From the NCBI GenBank assembly GCA_963702445.1, contig CAVPCZ010000010.1:62001-126000 (forward strand): DNA of 64,000 nt, written 5' to 3'. Origin of the DNA: CAVPCZ01 sp963702445. GTDB lineage: Bacteria > Bacteroidota > Ignavibacteria > UBA10030 > UBA6906. The notes beneath the pieces were generated by a model. The model made no database searches, had not been told where the DNA came from, and was given only the letters and a program-made list of their open reading frames with translations. Of this stretch, positions 1 through 9,153 are shown one piece after another (the first letter of the stretch is position 1; the number at the start of each line of letters is the position of its first letter). The translations under genes were made by a program, and so were the position numbers.

Positions 1-1
1 C

Positions 2-961
2 GCCTCCCTCGGCATGCAGCACGATGACGTCTTCATCGTCCGGGCAAACGTTCCGTGCGGCGATTTCGAGCAGTTTGCGATTGCGGACTGGACGGATGAC
101 TATGCCTATGTCGGTGAGGAAGGACTGGCGGCGGCGGACCGCATACTCAGGGATGAAGTGGGGCTGCTCCCTGCGGACCCGACGTTCACGCGAATGGACA
201 AATTGACCCGTTATCTCCGGAAAAAGCTGAAGGGCGCCGGCGGTGTTCCGAAAGACGACGAGCGCTGGATGAACCCGTGGCTTCTGTACAACGCCATGGC
301 GGATGGCAGCGGCAAGGGCTGGTGCACCCAGCATGCCCAGGTGTGGGTGTTCTGGGCGAACCGGGCGGGAATCCCGACACGGTTTGTCTTCGGGGCCCGC
401 ACGCAGGACAACACGATTGTGTATACCGGCCACGCCTTCGGCGAATCGTACATTCAGGAACAGCATCGGTGGGCCTTCGTGGATCTTTCGTCAGCAATGA
501 TTTGCGTGACCAACAAAAAGGGGGAAGTGCTCAACACGGCCGAACTCTTCCACCTGAACCAGCACAATGCGTTTGACAGCACGAATGCACGGATGTATGT
601 CGACTGGTTGTGGGAGCGAAAGCCCGGCTTTGCGGGTACCGATACCGTGGTGTCCGTGCCGTTTTCTTTCTGCAACACCACCGTGCGGGATGAGTTTACC
701 GCCCATTCGATCTTCAAGTACCGCAGGCCGCCGAACGTTGAAGACGTGCGCGAGATCTATACCGGGTTCTACCGGGACAGAACATTCCTCCTCGGCAACC
801 TCGAACGGTATCTCTTCAAACCCCAGCTCGCCTATTCGTTCTACCCGACCGAAGGAGGACACACGTACCTGCTCCGGCGGACACTCTTTGGCGCTCTGGT
901 TCTGAGTGTTGTTGTCTGGATCGTGCTCCTCGTACGCGGCAAACCGGAGCGCAGGAAATAG
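2..961 (+). CDS. Transglutaminase-like protein with C-terminal membrane anchor (5' partial)
   Basis: The frame is open to the window edge and the first ATG (14) has no ribosome binding site, so the gene is probably cut at its 5' end. Counting from that ATG, a papain/transglutaminase-type triad can be placed: Cys in GWCTQHAQ (about residue 104), His in TGHAF (about 140) and Asp in FVDLS (about 157). A single hydrophobic helix lies near residues 284-305, followed by a short basic tail, which suggests a membrane-anchored protein. Substrate and role are unknown. The next gene starts 2 bases after its stop, so the two are probably co-transcribed. Confidence 0.7.
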   Translation, partial: ASLGMQHDDVFIVRANVPCGDFEQFAIADWTDDYAYVGEEGLAAADRILRDEVGLLPADPTFTRMDKLTRYLRKKLKGAGGVPKDDERWMNPWLLYNAMADGSGKGWCTQHAQVWVFWANRAGIPTRFVFGARTQDNTIVYTGHAFGESYIQEQHRWAFVDLSSAMICVTNKKGEVLNTAELFHLNQHNAFDSTNARMYVDWLWERKPGFAGTDTVVSVPFSFCNTTVRDEFTAHSIFKYRRPPNVEDVREIYTGFYRDRTFLLGNLERYLFKPQLAYSFYPTEGGHTYLLRRTLFGALVLSVVVWIVLLVRGKPERRK

Positions 962-963
962 CC

Positions 964-1971
964 GTGAGACGCTGGCGCTTGATTCTGCCGATCGCTCTCG
1001 GCTGTGCGTTGTTCGCCGGAGGATCTGCCCGGAGCCAGAGTGCTCCCCCAGGGTCTCCGGGGAAGCCGGATGGCGCGGAAGCAGCCCTCCTGTTCACCGG
1101 CGGACAGGAAACGATCCGGACGGCCGGTGCACAGGTCCCGCCCGGGACGACTGATGCACAGGAAGCATTCCGGACGGACAGGGCAGATACGAACGATGGG
1201 AGAGAGTTTGACCTGCTCGGGCGCGCCCGCATTACCGGCACGCACAGCGACTACCATGGTTTTGACTGCTGCGACTTTTCCTTCGAGGGGCGGGATGCGA
1301 AGATTGTCAGCCCGAAGAAGCCCGCGCGGGGACTCCCGTGGCTCTGGCGGGCCCGTTTCTGGGGGCACTTCCCCCAGGCGGAGATCGCCCTTCTGGAGCG
1401 CGGGTATTTTCTTGTCTATTGCGATGTCGCTGAGCTGTACGGCAATGCGGAAGCCATCGGTATCTGGAACAGGTTCTCTCTGCTGCTCACCGGGGCCGGC
1501 CTCTCCCGGAGAGCCGCGTTCATCGGATACAGCCGTGGAGGGTTCTACGCCTATCGCTGGGCCGCTGCATATCCGGATCGCGTTGCGTGCGTGTACGCCG
1601 ATGCCCCCGTGCTGGACATGAAAAGCTGGGCCGGAGGGAAGGGGAAAAGTGCGGGCACCCCGGAAGAGTGGAAACGGTTCAAAGCAAATTTCGGACTGAC
1701 GTCCGAAGAGGAGGCCCTGGCGTTCAAAGGGAATCCTCTGGACCTGGCCGAAGAGATCGCCGCCGCGGGATTTCCAATGCTCCATATATGCGGTGATGCA
1801 GACATCTCGGTCCCCATCGGGGAAAACACCGATCCCTTCGAAAAACGAATTCTGGCGGCGGGCGGACGCATTACGGTTATCCGTAAACCGGGAGCCGGTC
1901 ACCGCCCGCACGGCCTGCCCGACCCCAAACCCATCGTCGATTTTATCCTGAACGCCGTCGAAAACCGCTGA
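964..1971 (+). CDS. Secreted alpha/beta hydrolase
   Basis: 335 residues starting at GTG, preceded by an AGGAAA ribosome binding site. The N-terminus is a signal peptide (basic MRRWR, hydrophobic core, SARSQS cleavage region) followed by a low-complexity linker of about 50 residues. The nucleophile elbow GYSRGG puts the catalytic Ser near residue 190. Likely acid and base are the Asp in GDADIS (about 279) and the His in GAGHRPHG (about 308). This is a prolyl-oligopeptidase or acetyl-esterase-like fold, with substrate unassigned. It sits between the transglutaminase-like gene and gatE with almost no spacing, an unexpected neighbour for a tRNA amidotransferase. Confidence 0.75.
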   Translation: MRRWRLILPIALGCALFAGGSARSQSAPPGSPGKPDGAEAALLFTGGQETIRTAGAQVPPGTTDAQEAFRTDRADTNDGREFDLLGRARITGTHSDYHGFDCCDFSFEGRDAKIVSPKKPARGLPWLWRARFWGHFPQAEIALLERGYFLVYCDVAELYGNAEAIGIWNRFSLLLTGAGLSRRAAFIGYSRGGFYAYRWAAAYPDRVACVYADAPVLDMKSWAGGKGKSAGTPEEWKRFKANFGLTSEEEALAFKGNPLDLAEEIAAAGFPMLHICGDADISVPIGENTDPFEKRILAAGGRITVIRKPGAGHRPHGLPDPKPIVDFILNAVENR

Positions 1972-1978
1972 GCGCAAA

Positions 1979-3896
1979 ATGACGTTTAAACCGTTTGGTG
2001 AGATGACCGCGGAGGAGTACGCGGCGGTCGGCTTCAAATCCGGACTCGAAATCCACCAGCAGATTCTCACCTCAAAGAAACTCTTCTGCCGCTGTCCCGC
2101 CGGTCTGTACAGCAGTGATTTCAACGCGGAAATCCTCCGGCATATGCGCCCGACCCTCTCCGAACTCGGCGAATACGACGGCACCGCGCTGATGGAATTC
2201 AAGACGAAGAAGGAGATCATCTATCAGATACATCATGCGACGGTCTGCACCTATGAAATGGACGACACCCCGCCGTTCGAACTGAACGACGAGGCGCTCG
2301 ACATCGCCATAAAGATCGGGTTGCTGTACGGGTGCACGATGGTAGACGAAATCCACATTGCGCGAAAGCAGTACCTGGATGGGAGTATCCCGACCGGATT
2401 TCAACGGACCACGATCGTGGGTGTGGACGGCTCACTGCCGTACAAGGACCGGCAGATCAAGATCGTCCAGCTCGGACTTGAGGAAGACGCATGCCGTGAA
2501 GTGAGCGACGCCGGCCACCGGAGGACCTACCTCACCGACCGCCTGGGGATGCCCCTGGTCGAGACCGTCACCGCCCCGGAGATGCGAACGCCGGCACGAG
2601 GTGGCCGAGGTGGCCGAGATCCTGAGAAAGCTGGTCAGAAGCACGGGGAACGTGCGCACCGGGCACGGCGCCGCGCGACAGGACGTCAACGTGAGTGTCT
2701 CCGGCGGAACCCGCGTGGAGATCAAGGGAGTCCCCCGCATCCCCGATATTCCGCTGCTCACGCACCAGGAGGCCATGCGCCAGTACAACCTCCTCAAACT
2801 GCGGGAGGAACTTCATCACCGCGGGATCACAAAAGATACGCTCGTGAGCAAAACCGACGACGTCACCAGACTCCTCCTCAAAACACGGTTTCAGCCTGTT
2901 CAATCGGCGATCGCACAGGGGCACAAAGCGCAGTGTGTCCTTCTCCGGGGCTTCAAAGGACTTCTCCGGTGGCAGACCCAGACGGACACGTACTTCTCGC
3001 GGGAGATATCCGACCGCGTCAGGGTGATCGCCTGCCTGACCACGCTCCCCAACATCGTCCATTCGGACAGCCCCAGCGAGACGCTCGCTTCTTCGGAGTG
3101 GCAAACCCTCAAGAAAGCGCTGGGTGCATCGGGCGGTGACACCCTCGTCGTCGTCTGGGGACCCCCGCAGGATGCAAAAACGGGCGCCGCGGAGGTGGTC
3201 ATCCGTGCCAGGGAGGCCACCATCGGCATTCCGTCCGAAACCCGCCAGGCGCTGCGCGACGGCACAAACGGCTTCGAACGCATTCTGCCGGGGCCGGACC
3301 GGATGTATCCGGATACCGATCTCCCTCCGCACCGTGTCTCCGAGGAACACCGCAACAGGATCAAGGCGACGCTGCCGCGCCCGTTCTGGGAAACCGAAAC
3401 ATGGTACCACGGACTCGGGATTCCGGGCGATCTGGTGACACCTCTTGCGCTGTCGCCGTTTGCGGGTCTTTTTGAGACCGCCGTGAAGGAATGGCGGATC
3501 CCCCCCACGCCCGCCGCGGTGCTCCTCATACAACTTCCCAAACGCGTCGAGAAGAAAACGGGCCGCACCGCGCGATTCTCCGTCGAAACAATGAGAGAAA
3601 TCCTGCTCGCCCACAAAGACGGCCTCCTTCCGCGTGGAGGTTTCCTTGACGTCCTCCTCGACATCGCCGCGGGAAGTGCCTTCTCACGGGATTCCCTCCC
3701 GGGCCGCTGTTCGATCGACGAACTCGGTGCCATCATTACCCAGACGGCAATTGAAGTCTCCGACATGACCCTGCATCATCCCGAACAAGCCGCCACCGTC
3801 CATATGGGCGCGGTGATGACCAGAGTGCGCAGGAGAATCGAGGGTGGTATTGTCGCCCAGGCCATGAACTACACGTCCCGGGAGGCACGGCAATGA
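1979..3896 (+). CDS. gatE: Glu-tRNA(Gln) amidotransferase subunit E (one frameshift)
   Basis: Two overlapping frames, 1979 to about 2592 and about 2592 to 3896, together give a full-length GatE of about 638 residues. The first part has the GatB/GatE kinase signature GLEIHQQ, the zinc-type CRCP, RPTLSELG and GSIPTGFQRT. The second has RQDVNVSV, VEIKGVP, and the AspRS-like insertion (LLRGFKGL, ALGASGGDTLVVV, RMYPDTDLPP) that separates GatE from GatB. Adding one C at 2591-2592 restores the reading TP-RHEVAEVAEIL. GatE with GatD converts Glu-tRNA(Gln) to Gln-tRNA(Gln), a route described as archaeal. The stop overlaps the gatD start by 4 bases. Either an assembly error or a recent inactivation; I favour error because the downstream half is perfectly conserved. 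Confidence 0.9.
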
Positions 3897-5275
3897 CGGA
3901 CACCTTCAGAGGGTACCGCGGCGAAGCGCTGGAAAAACTCCAGGCATTCGATGCGCAGGTGTGGAGCGACGTTGAGGTGCGGACCGACCAGGGGTCATTT
4001 GCGGGAATCGTGCTCCCGCGGTCGGAGACCGCCGATCCTCTCCATATCGTCCTCAAACTCCGGAGCGGATACAATATCGGCATTGCCGCACGGGCGGTTC
4101 AGACAATCACGATCCATGGAAGAAAAGAAGCCCACTACAAGATCCCCGAGAAGGAATTTCCCTACGATCCGAAGAAACCCCGTGTGAAACTGCTCGGAAC
4201 GGGGGGAACCATCGCCAGCAGGCTGGACTACCGGACGGGGGCGGTCATCCCGGCCTTCTCGCCCGGAGAGCTGTACGGTTCGGTTCCGGAACTCGCGGAC
4301 ATCTGCAATCTCGAGACGGAGAAACTGTACGGGGTCTTCAGTGAAAACATGGGACCCGAACAGTGGAAAGGAACGGCAGAAGCCATCGGCCGCGAGATCG
4401 GGAAAGGCGTACAGGGAATTGTCATCGGCCACGGCACCGACACGATGCATCACACCGCGGCCATCCTCTCATTCATGGTGCAGCACTCGCCCGTACCCAT
4501 CGTCATGGTCGGTTCACAGCGTTCCAGCGATCGACCCTCTTCGGACGCGGCCCTCAACCTGATGCACAGCGTGAAAACGGCCGCGGAAAGCGACATTGCC
4601 GAAGTGATGGTCTGCATGTTCGGCCCGACTTCCGACGAGTACGGTCTGCTGCACCGGGGAACGCGCGTGCGGAAGATGCACTCGAGCTACCGGTCCACCT
4701 TCCGCACCATCAGCGATATCCCCATCGGGATGGTCAGCCGGGAGAAGATCACGCCGCTGCGACAGGACTACAACAGGAGAAGAGAAGACCGTGATGTCGT
4801 GGTGAATACGGCATTCGAAGAGAAGGTGAGCATCGTCTACTACTATCCGAACATGAAGCCGGACATCATCGAATCACTCATCGACAACGAATACCGCGGG
4901 ATCATCATTGCGGGAACGGGACTCGGCCATGTGAACAAGCCGCTCTACCCGTCCCTCAGGAGGGCACGGGAAAAGAACATCGCGGTGTACATGACGGTGC
5001 AGACGCTCTGGGGGTATGTGCAGATGTACGTCTACGACACGGGGCGTGATATGATGGAGCTCGGCGTTGTCCCGGGAGCCAACATGCTGCCGGAAGTCGC
5101 CTACATGAAGCTCGGGTGGGCCCTCGGCCAGACCGGCGACCTTGAAAAGGTGCGGGAGATCATGATGACCCCCATTGCAGGGGAAATCACCGAGCGGGAA
5201 CCGAGCAACGGCTATCTGATACTCCAGGGGGGAATCCCCGAGGTGGAAGACTTCATTTCGCGCTACCGCCGCTGA
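3893..5275 (+). CDS. gatD: Glu-tRNA(Gln) amidotransferase subunit D (asparaginase-like glutaminase)
   Basis: 460 residues, intact, starting inside the gatE stop (ATGA). Residues 1-90 form the GatD-specific N-terminal beta domain. The rest is a type I L-asparaginase fold that releases ammonia from glutamine. Catalytic motifs are present: GTGGTIAS (first Thr, about residue 103), GHGTDTMHHTAA (second Thr and Asp) and the following Lys region. The N-terminal domain and the adjacent gatE distinguish it from a free asparaginase. The last 13 bases overlap the 3' end of glnS on the other strand, so the two transcripts converge without a terminator. Confidence 0.93.
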   Translation: MTDTFRGYRGEALEKLQAFDAQVWSDVEVRTDQGSFAGIVLPRSETADPLHIVLKLRSGYNIGIAARAVQTITIHGRKEAHYKIPEKEFPYDPKKPRVKLLGTGGTIASRLDYRTGAVIPAFSPGELYGSVPELADICNLETEKLYGVFSENMGPEQWKGTAEAIGREIGKGVQGIVIGHGTDTMHHTAAILSFMVQHSPVPIVMVGSQRSSDRPSSDAALNLMHSVKTAAESDIAEVMVCMFGPTSDEYGLLHRGTRVRKMHSSYRSTFRTISDIPIGMVSREKITPLRQDYNRRREDRDVVVNTAFEEKVSIVYYYPNMKPDIIESLIDNEYRGIIIAGTGLGHVNKPLYPSLRRAREKNIAVYMTVQTLWGYVQMYVYDTGRDMMELGVVPGANMLPEVAYMKLGWALGQTGDLEKVREIMMTPIAGEITEREPSNGYLILQGGIPEVEDFISRYRR

Positions 5276-6972
5276 GCATCCGCGGTCTCCGCTCCCCGCT
5301 GCTCGATCTTTGCCCACGTGTCCTTCAGCGTGACCGTCCGGTTGAACACCGGCGCTCCGGGCTTTGAATCGATCGGGTCGGCACAGAAATAGCCCACCCG
5401 CTCGAACTGGTAGCGGGCTCCCGGCAGAGCGGCACCCAGCATGGGTTCGAGTTTGCACCCGCCCAGCACGTTCAATGATCCGGGATTCAGGTTCGAGAGG
5501 AAACTCCCCCCCTCCGGGGCCTGGTTCGGATCCTCGTTGAGAAAGAGGCGGTCGTACAGCCGCACTTCAGCGTTCACGGCGTGCTCCGCCGACACCCAGT
5601 GTATGGTCCCTTTCACTTTCCGGTTGGCGGCCGGACCGCCGCTCTTTGTCTCGGGGTCGTATGTGCAGTGCAGTTCAATAATCTTCCCCTGCGCGTCCTT
5701 CACGACCTTTTCACACTTGATGATGTACGCGGCCCGGAGACGGACCTCCTTTCCCGGAGAGAGCCGGTGATACTTCGGAGGAGGCACTTCCCTGAAATCC
5801 TCCTCTTCGATATACAACTCCCTCCCGAAGGGGAGAGAACGCGTACCTGCGGATTCGTCTTCGGGGTTGTTCAGCGCGGGAAGCTGTTCGCTCCGCCCCT
5901 CCGGATAGTTGGTAAGAACCACTTTCACCGGATTCAGCACACCCATGGCACGCTGGGCGTGTTTGTTCAGGTCTTCCCTGATGCTCCATTCCAGCAGCGC
6001 CACATCGATGATACTGTCCTTCTTGGAGACCCCGATCTTCTCGCAAAACGTTCTTATCGATTCCGCGGTGTAGCCGCGCCGGCGGTACGCGGCAATCGTC
6101 GGCATGCGGGGGTCATTCCACCCGGACACGTGCCGCTCCTGCACAAGCTGCAGAAGCTTCCGTTTGCTGAGCACGGTGTAGCTGAGATTCAGCCGCGCAA
6201 ATTCGATCTGCTGCGGATGGTAGATGCCGAGGTTTTCCAGATACCAGTCGTACAGGGGCCGGTGGTTTTCGAATTCAAGCGTGCAAATCGAATGGGTGAT
6301 CCCTTCGATGGAGTCTTCAAGCCCGTGCGCCCAGTCGTAGGTGGGATAGATACACCACGCCCCTTTCTGGCGGTGATGCTCTTCGTGAACGATCCTGTAC
6401 ATGATCGGATCGCGCAGGTTCATGTTCGGGGAGGCCATGTCGATCTTCGCGCGCAGCGTCCGGGATCCGTCCGGAAATTCCCCCTTCCGCATCCGCTCCA
6501 GCAGATCCAGATTCTCCTCCACACCGCGATTCCGGTACGGGCTCTCTTTCCCCGGCTCCGTAAGCGTCCCTCGCGTTTCGCGGATCCCGTCGGCATTCAG
6601 ATCGCAGACGTAGGCTTTCCCCTTCCGGACGAGGTCCTGTGCCCATGCATACATCTGTCCGAAGTAGTCCGATGCGTAGAAGACCCTCTTTTCAAAGTCG
6701 CCCGCGATCCACCGCACGTCGTCGATAATCGAATCAACATATTCCTGCTCTTCCTTTTCGGGATTCGTGTCGTCGAAGCGGAGGTTGCACTTCCCGCCCG
6801 GATGCTCCCGGGCGATTCCGAAGTTGAGATTGATGGATTTTGCATGCCCGATGTGCAGATATCCGTTCGGTTCAGGGGGAAAGCGTGTGTGGATGCGCCC
6901 CTGGTACTTGTTTGTGCGCAGGTCTTCGGCAACAATGTCGCGGACAAAGTCGGCTTTTTCGTTCAGAGACAT
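5263..6972 (-). CDS. glnS: Glutaminyl-tRNA synthetase
   Basis: 569 residues from the ATG at 6972, chosen because GGGAG lies 7 bases upstream; a longer frame to 7023 adds an unconserved hydrophobic stretch. Class I synthetase signatures are clear: FPPEPNGYLHIGHAKS, RFDDTNPEKE, IYPTYDWAHG and the KMSKS-equivalent VLSKRKL. The C-terminal anticodon-binding beta barrels follow from about residue 350. It charges tRNA(Gln) directly, making the adjacent GatDE apparently redundant. Bacterial GlnRS is known to have been acquired by transfer from eukaryotes in several phyla. Confidence 0.96.
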   Translation of the reverse strand: MSLNEKADFVRDIVAEDLRTNKYQGRIHTRFPPEPNGYLHIGHAKSINLNFGIAREHPGGKCNLRFDDTNPEKEEQEYVDSIIDDVRWIAGDFEKRVFYASDYFGQMYAWAQDLVRKGKAYVCDLNADGIRETRGTLTEPGKESPYRNRGVEENLDLLERMRKGEFPDGSRTLRAKIDMASPNMNLRDPIMYRIVHEEHHRQKGAWCIYPTYDWAHGLEDSIEGITHSICTLEFENHRPLYDWYLENLGIYHPQQIEFARLNLSYTVLSKRKLLQLVQERHVSGWNDPRMPTIAAYRRRGYTAESIRTFCEKIGVSKKDSIIDVALLEWSIREDLNKHAQRAMGVLNPVKVVLTNYPEGRSEQLPALNNPEDESAGTRSLPFGRELYIEEEDFREVPPPKYHRLSPGKEVRLRAAYIIKCEKVVKDAQGKIIELHCTYDPETKSGGPAANRKVKGTIHWVSAEHAVNAEVRLYDRLFLNEDPNQAPEGGSFLSNLNPGSLNVLGGCKLEPMLGAALPGARYQFERVGYFCADPIDSKPGAPVFNRTVTLKDTWAKIEQRGAETADAQRR

Positions 6973-7215
6973 GGGGCTCCCGGTGTGAATCAATGCATAA
7001 GGTATAAAATACGCAAAAATCACGGGTTATTCAAATGGATCCACCTGCGTCCGGCCCGTCTTTCAGGTGATGTCGCAGGGGGGAACGACTGTCCGGACCC
7101 GTGTGTTTGTCTTTGTACGCACATCCAACTCCATCAGGTCAATCCGGCCAACAGCTTTGCCTGAAACCCGGATGGAGGTTCACCCCCGTTCTCACAAACG
7201 TTTGCAGGAGGCTGC

Positions 7216-7872
7216 ATGAACAGGAACATCGGCGTCATTGGTTCGGGAATCGTCGGACAGGTGCTCGCCAACGGATTCATCAAGCACGGGTATGACGTGA
7301 TGATCGGTACACAGAATCCCGCCAAACACGCAATGCTGAAAGAGAAAACGGGCGGCAAGGCACAGGTGGGCACATTCGAGGCCGCCGCACGATTCGGCGG
7401 AATTGTTGTGCTCGCCACCAAGGGAACGGCGGCCGAGGCGGCAATCAGGACGGCGGGCACCGCATCCTTCAGGGGGAAGACCGTGATTGACGCAACAAAC
7501 CCCATCGCGGACACTCCTCCGGTGAATGGTGTGCTGCAGTACTTCACGACCATGAACGACTCTCTCATGGAGCACCTCCAGAGACTCGTCCCCGATGCAC
7601 ATGTTGTGAAAGCGTTCAGCTGCGTGGGGAACGCATTCATGGTGAATCCGGATTTCGGAGGCGTGAAACCGACCATGTTCATCGCCGGAAACAGCGAGGA
7701 GGCGAAGGCGGAGGTGAAGGTGATTCTTGATAAGTTCGGCTGGGAAACGGAGGATCTCGGCAAAACGGAAGCCGCACGCGCCATCGAACCCCTCTGCATA
7801 CTCTGGTGTATCCCCGGTTTTCTCGGCAACCGCTGGACACACGCATTCAAACTCCTCAAGAAACAGCCATGA
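7216..7872 (+). CDS. NAD(P)-binding F420-reductase-like oxidoreductase
   Basis: 218 residues with an AGGAGG site before the ATG. The N-terminus is a Rossmann fold, IGVIGSGIVGQVLANGF, typical of the NADPH-dependent F420 reductase / prephenate-dehydrogenase-like dinucleotide-binding family. VIDATNPI and VKAFSCVGNAFM are conserved family motifs. Nothing nearby indicates coenzyme F420, so an ordinary NADP-dependent reductase is more likely. The stop overlaps the next start by 4 bases (ATGA), tying it to the following glycosidase-like gene. Confidence 0.8.
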   Translation: MNRNIGVIGSGIVGQVLANGFIKHGYDVMIGTQNPAKHAMLKEKTGGKAQVGTFEAAARFGGIVVLATKGTAAEAAIRTAGTASFRGKTVIDATNPIADTPPVNGVLQYFTTMNDSLMEHLQRLVPDAHVVKAFSCVGNAFMVNPDFGGVKPTMFIAGNSEEAKAEVKVILDKFGWETEDLGKTEAARAIEPLCILWCIPGFLGNRWTHAFKLLKKQP

Positions 7873-8939
7873 CACCCGGATATGCGGAGCTGCTCGCCAT
7901 CGGCATCTTGCCGCTGCTTCTCTCGAACTTCCACCCGAAACAACGGCCGGGAAATATTCCTTCGCAACCTCCCGGTTCCCAACTGGCAAAATGGGGAGTC
8001 GTTCTCACGACCGGCCCCTCCGGCGCCTGGGATTCCGGCATGGTGGAATCTCCCGTGGTCTGGTACGACACCATCCGCGGGCGGTATGGGATGGTGTACA
8101 CGGGCTACGGAAGCACTGACCCGGCCCGGCGCGGTTATGCCCACGTCACCCGGCCGCAGATCGGCCTGGCATGGAGCGATGATCTTCTTCATTGGGAAAA
8201 GGACCCCCGGAGCCCGGTTCTTTCGGGAAGCGGAATCCCCGGGACACCCGACGCCGCGGGGGCCACGGGACCGTTTCTCTGGTTCGAAAACGGGACGTAC
8301 TATCTGTTCTACTTCGGTGTGACCTCGAAGGGATACGAAGGAGGGCGGAAGACGATGAATCTTGCCACGTCCAGAGATCTCACCAACTGGACACGGTATG
8401 CACAGAACCCCATCATTGCTCCTGCGGGGAACGGCTGGAGACGGGATGCCATATGGCACCCGAACGTGGTCAAAGAGGGAGACCTCTACTATCTCTTCTT
8501 CAACGCCTCCGGCGTGGCCCGCGGTATGACCGAGGAGTTCATCGGCTATGCCACCTCCCGGGATCTCTATAACTGGGAAGTCGATGATCTCCACTCTCCC
8601 ATTCTCGTGGGCAGCGGCCGGCCGGGGGCATGGGACGCCTCCGGGCGCGCGGGAGACCCGAGCGTCTACAAAGTGGGGAACACCTGGTATATGGCCTGGT
8701 ATAGCTGGGATAAGAAGAACTCGGCTGACGGCCTGGCGTGGACGACCGAAAAGGAATTTCCCCTGGGCTGGCGCGTGTACGAGCGGAACCCGGTTCTGCG
8801 CATCGGAGATCCCGGTTCCTACGACGCGCTGCACGCCGGCAAACCCTTCATTTACAGGAGTGCCGACCGACACTATCACTTCTATACCGCGGTGGCGCTC
8901 GATGAGACGCGCCAGATCGCCGTTGCACTCTGGCCCTGA
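7869..8939 (+). CDS. Five-bladed beta-propeller glycoside hydrolase-like protein (GH43/GH130-like)
   Basis: 356 residues. A short hydrophobic N-terminal segment (about residues 5-18) may act as a signal or anchor. The body shows repeated propeller blades: WDSGMVESPVVWYD, GLAWSDDLLHWEKD, LATSRDLTNWTRY, GYATSRDLYNWEVDD and SVYKVGNTWYMAWYSW. This pattern is typical of five-bladed glycosidases and glycoside phosphorylases. The spaced acidic residues fit a catalytic role, but I cannot assign the family or substrate. Translationally coupled to the upstream oxidoreductase. Confidence 0.72.
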   Translation: MTPGYAELLAIGILPLLLSNFHPKQRPGNIPSQPPGSQLAKWGVVLTTGPSGAWDSGMVESPVVWYDTIRGRYGMVYTGYGSTDPARRGYAHVTRPQIGLAWSDDLLHWEKDPRSPVLSGSGIPGTPDAAGATGPFLWFENGTYYLFYFGVTSKGYEGGRKTMNLATSRDLTNWTRYAQNPIIAPAGNGWRRDAIWHPNVVKEGDLYYLFFNASGVARGMTEEFIGYATSRDLYNWEVDDLHSPILVGSGRPGAWDASGRAGDPSVYKVGNTWYMAWYSWDKKNSADGLAWTTEKEFPLGWRVYERNPVLRIGDPGSYDALHAGKPFIYRSADRHYHFYTAVALDETRQIAVALWP

Positions 8940-8977
8940 TCCCGCCGGGGGCCGGACCCGTTCCCCGGGCTACCGAC

Positions 8978-9006
8978 TTGACATCCTCCCGGGAAAGCCC
9001 TATGTT
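8978..9006 (+). promoter_or_regulatory. Promoter of the threonine operon leader
   Basis: TTGACA (8978-8983), a 17-base spacer and TATGTT (9001-9006). Transcription should start near 9012-9014, which coincides with the ATG of the leader peptide at 9013, so the mRNA would be leaderless. Confidence 0.75.
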
Positions 9007-9012
9007 GAGTAC

Positions 9013-9090
9013 ATGAACAAGGGAACCACACGGCAGGTTGTTGCGGCATTTCCGACGACGACCCTTACGTACCCGGCCGGAGACGGTTGA
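9013..9090 (+). CDS. thrL: Threonine operon leader peptide
   Basis: A 25-codon reading frame holding six threonine codons, two near the start (TT) and four in a cluster TTTLT at codons 15-19, ending in AGDG just before TGA. It precedes an intrinsic terminator and then thrA, the same arrangement as E. coli thrL. No Ile codon is present, so control should respond to threonine alone. There is no room for a Shine-Dalgarno site downstream of the predicted transcription start; translation is probably leaderless. Confidence 0.8.
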   Translation: MNKGTTRQVVAAFPTTTLTYPAGDG

Positions 9091-9153
9091 GGTTGGTTCC
9101 CCCTTGTGTGAAACACGGAAGACCGACTTCAGCTAAAGCAGAGTCGGTTTTTT
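9091..9153 (+). promoter_or_regulatory. Threonine attenuator: competing antiterminator and terminator
   Basis: GTTGGT (9092-9097), immediately after the leader stop, can pair with ACCGAC (9122-9127), the 5' arm of the terminator. Between them GTGT/ACAC (9106-9109, 9113-9116) makes an inner hairpin. A ribosome stalled at the Thr cluster (9055-9072) leaves 9092-9097 free, so the antiterminator forms. A ribosome at the stop codon covers it, so the terminator forms. Inferred from base pairing only. Confidence 0.7.
9122..9153 (+). terminator. Intrinsic terminator of the threonine attenuator
   Basis: ACCGACT (9122-9128) pairs with AGTCGGT (9142-9148), followed by six T residues (9148-9153). It lies 25 bases before thrA, whose own site AGAGGA follows it. 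Confidence 0.85.

Noticed and set aside
841..2220. Long minus-strand open frame opposite the hydrolase and gatE
   Set aside because: Antisense shadow created by GC-rich codon use; its translation has no recognisable motif, while the plus strand encodes two clear proteins.
2598..2615. Tandem 9-base repeat GAGGTGGCC in gatE, possibly causing the frameshift by slippage
   Set aside because: The repeat is a multiple of three and the protein there aligns with the family; the missing base lies a few bases upstream in CC.
3893..5275. GatD as an ordinary L-asparaginase
   Set aside because: It has the GatD N-terminal domain and overlaps a bona fide GatE, so the amidotransferase subunit is the better call.
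5263..7023. Longer GlnRS start at 7023
   Set aside because: Adds a hydrophobic unconserved stretch; the ATG at 6972 has a GGGAG site and begins at the usual family position.
5581..7164. 527-codon plus-strand frame opposite glnS
   Set aside because: Covers the GlnRS gene in antisense, with no domain and an implausible composition.
7024..7215. Possible tRNA or riboswitch between glnS and the oxidoreductase gene
   Set aside because: I found no cloverleaf, T-loop or known riboswitch core in these bases.
7134..8879. 581-codon minus-strand frame opposite the oxidoreductase and glycosidase genes
   Set aside because: Same reason; both plus-strand genes have ribosome sites and family motifs.
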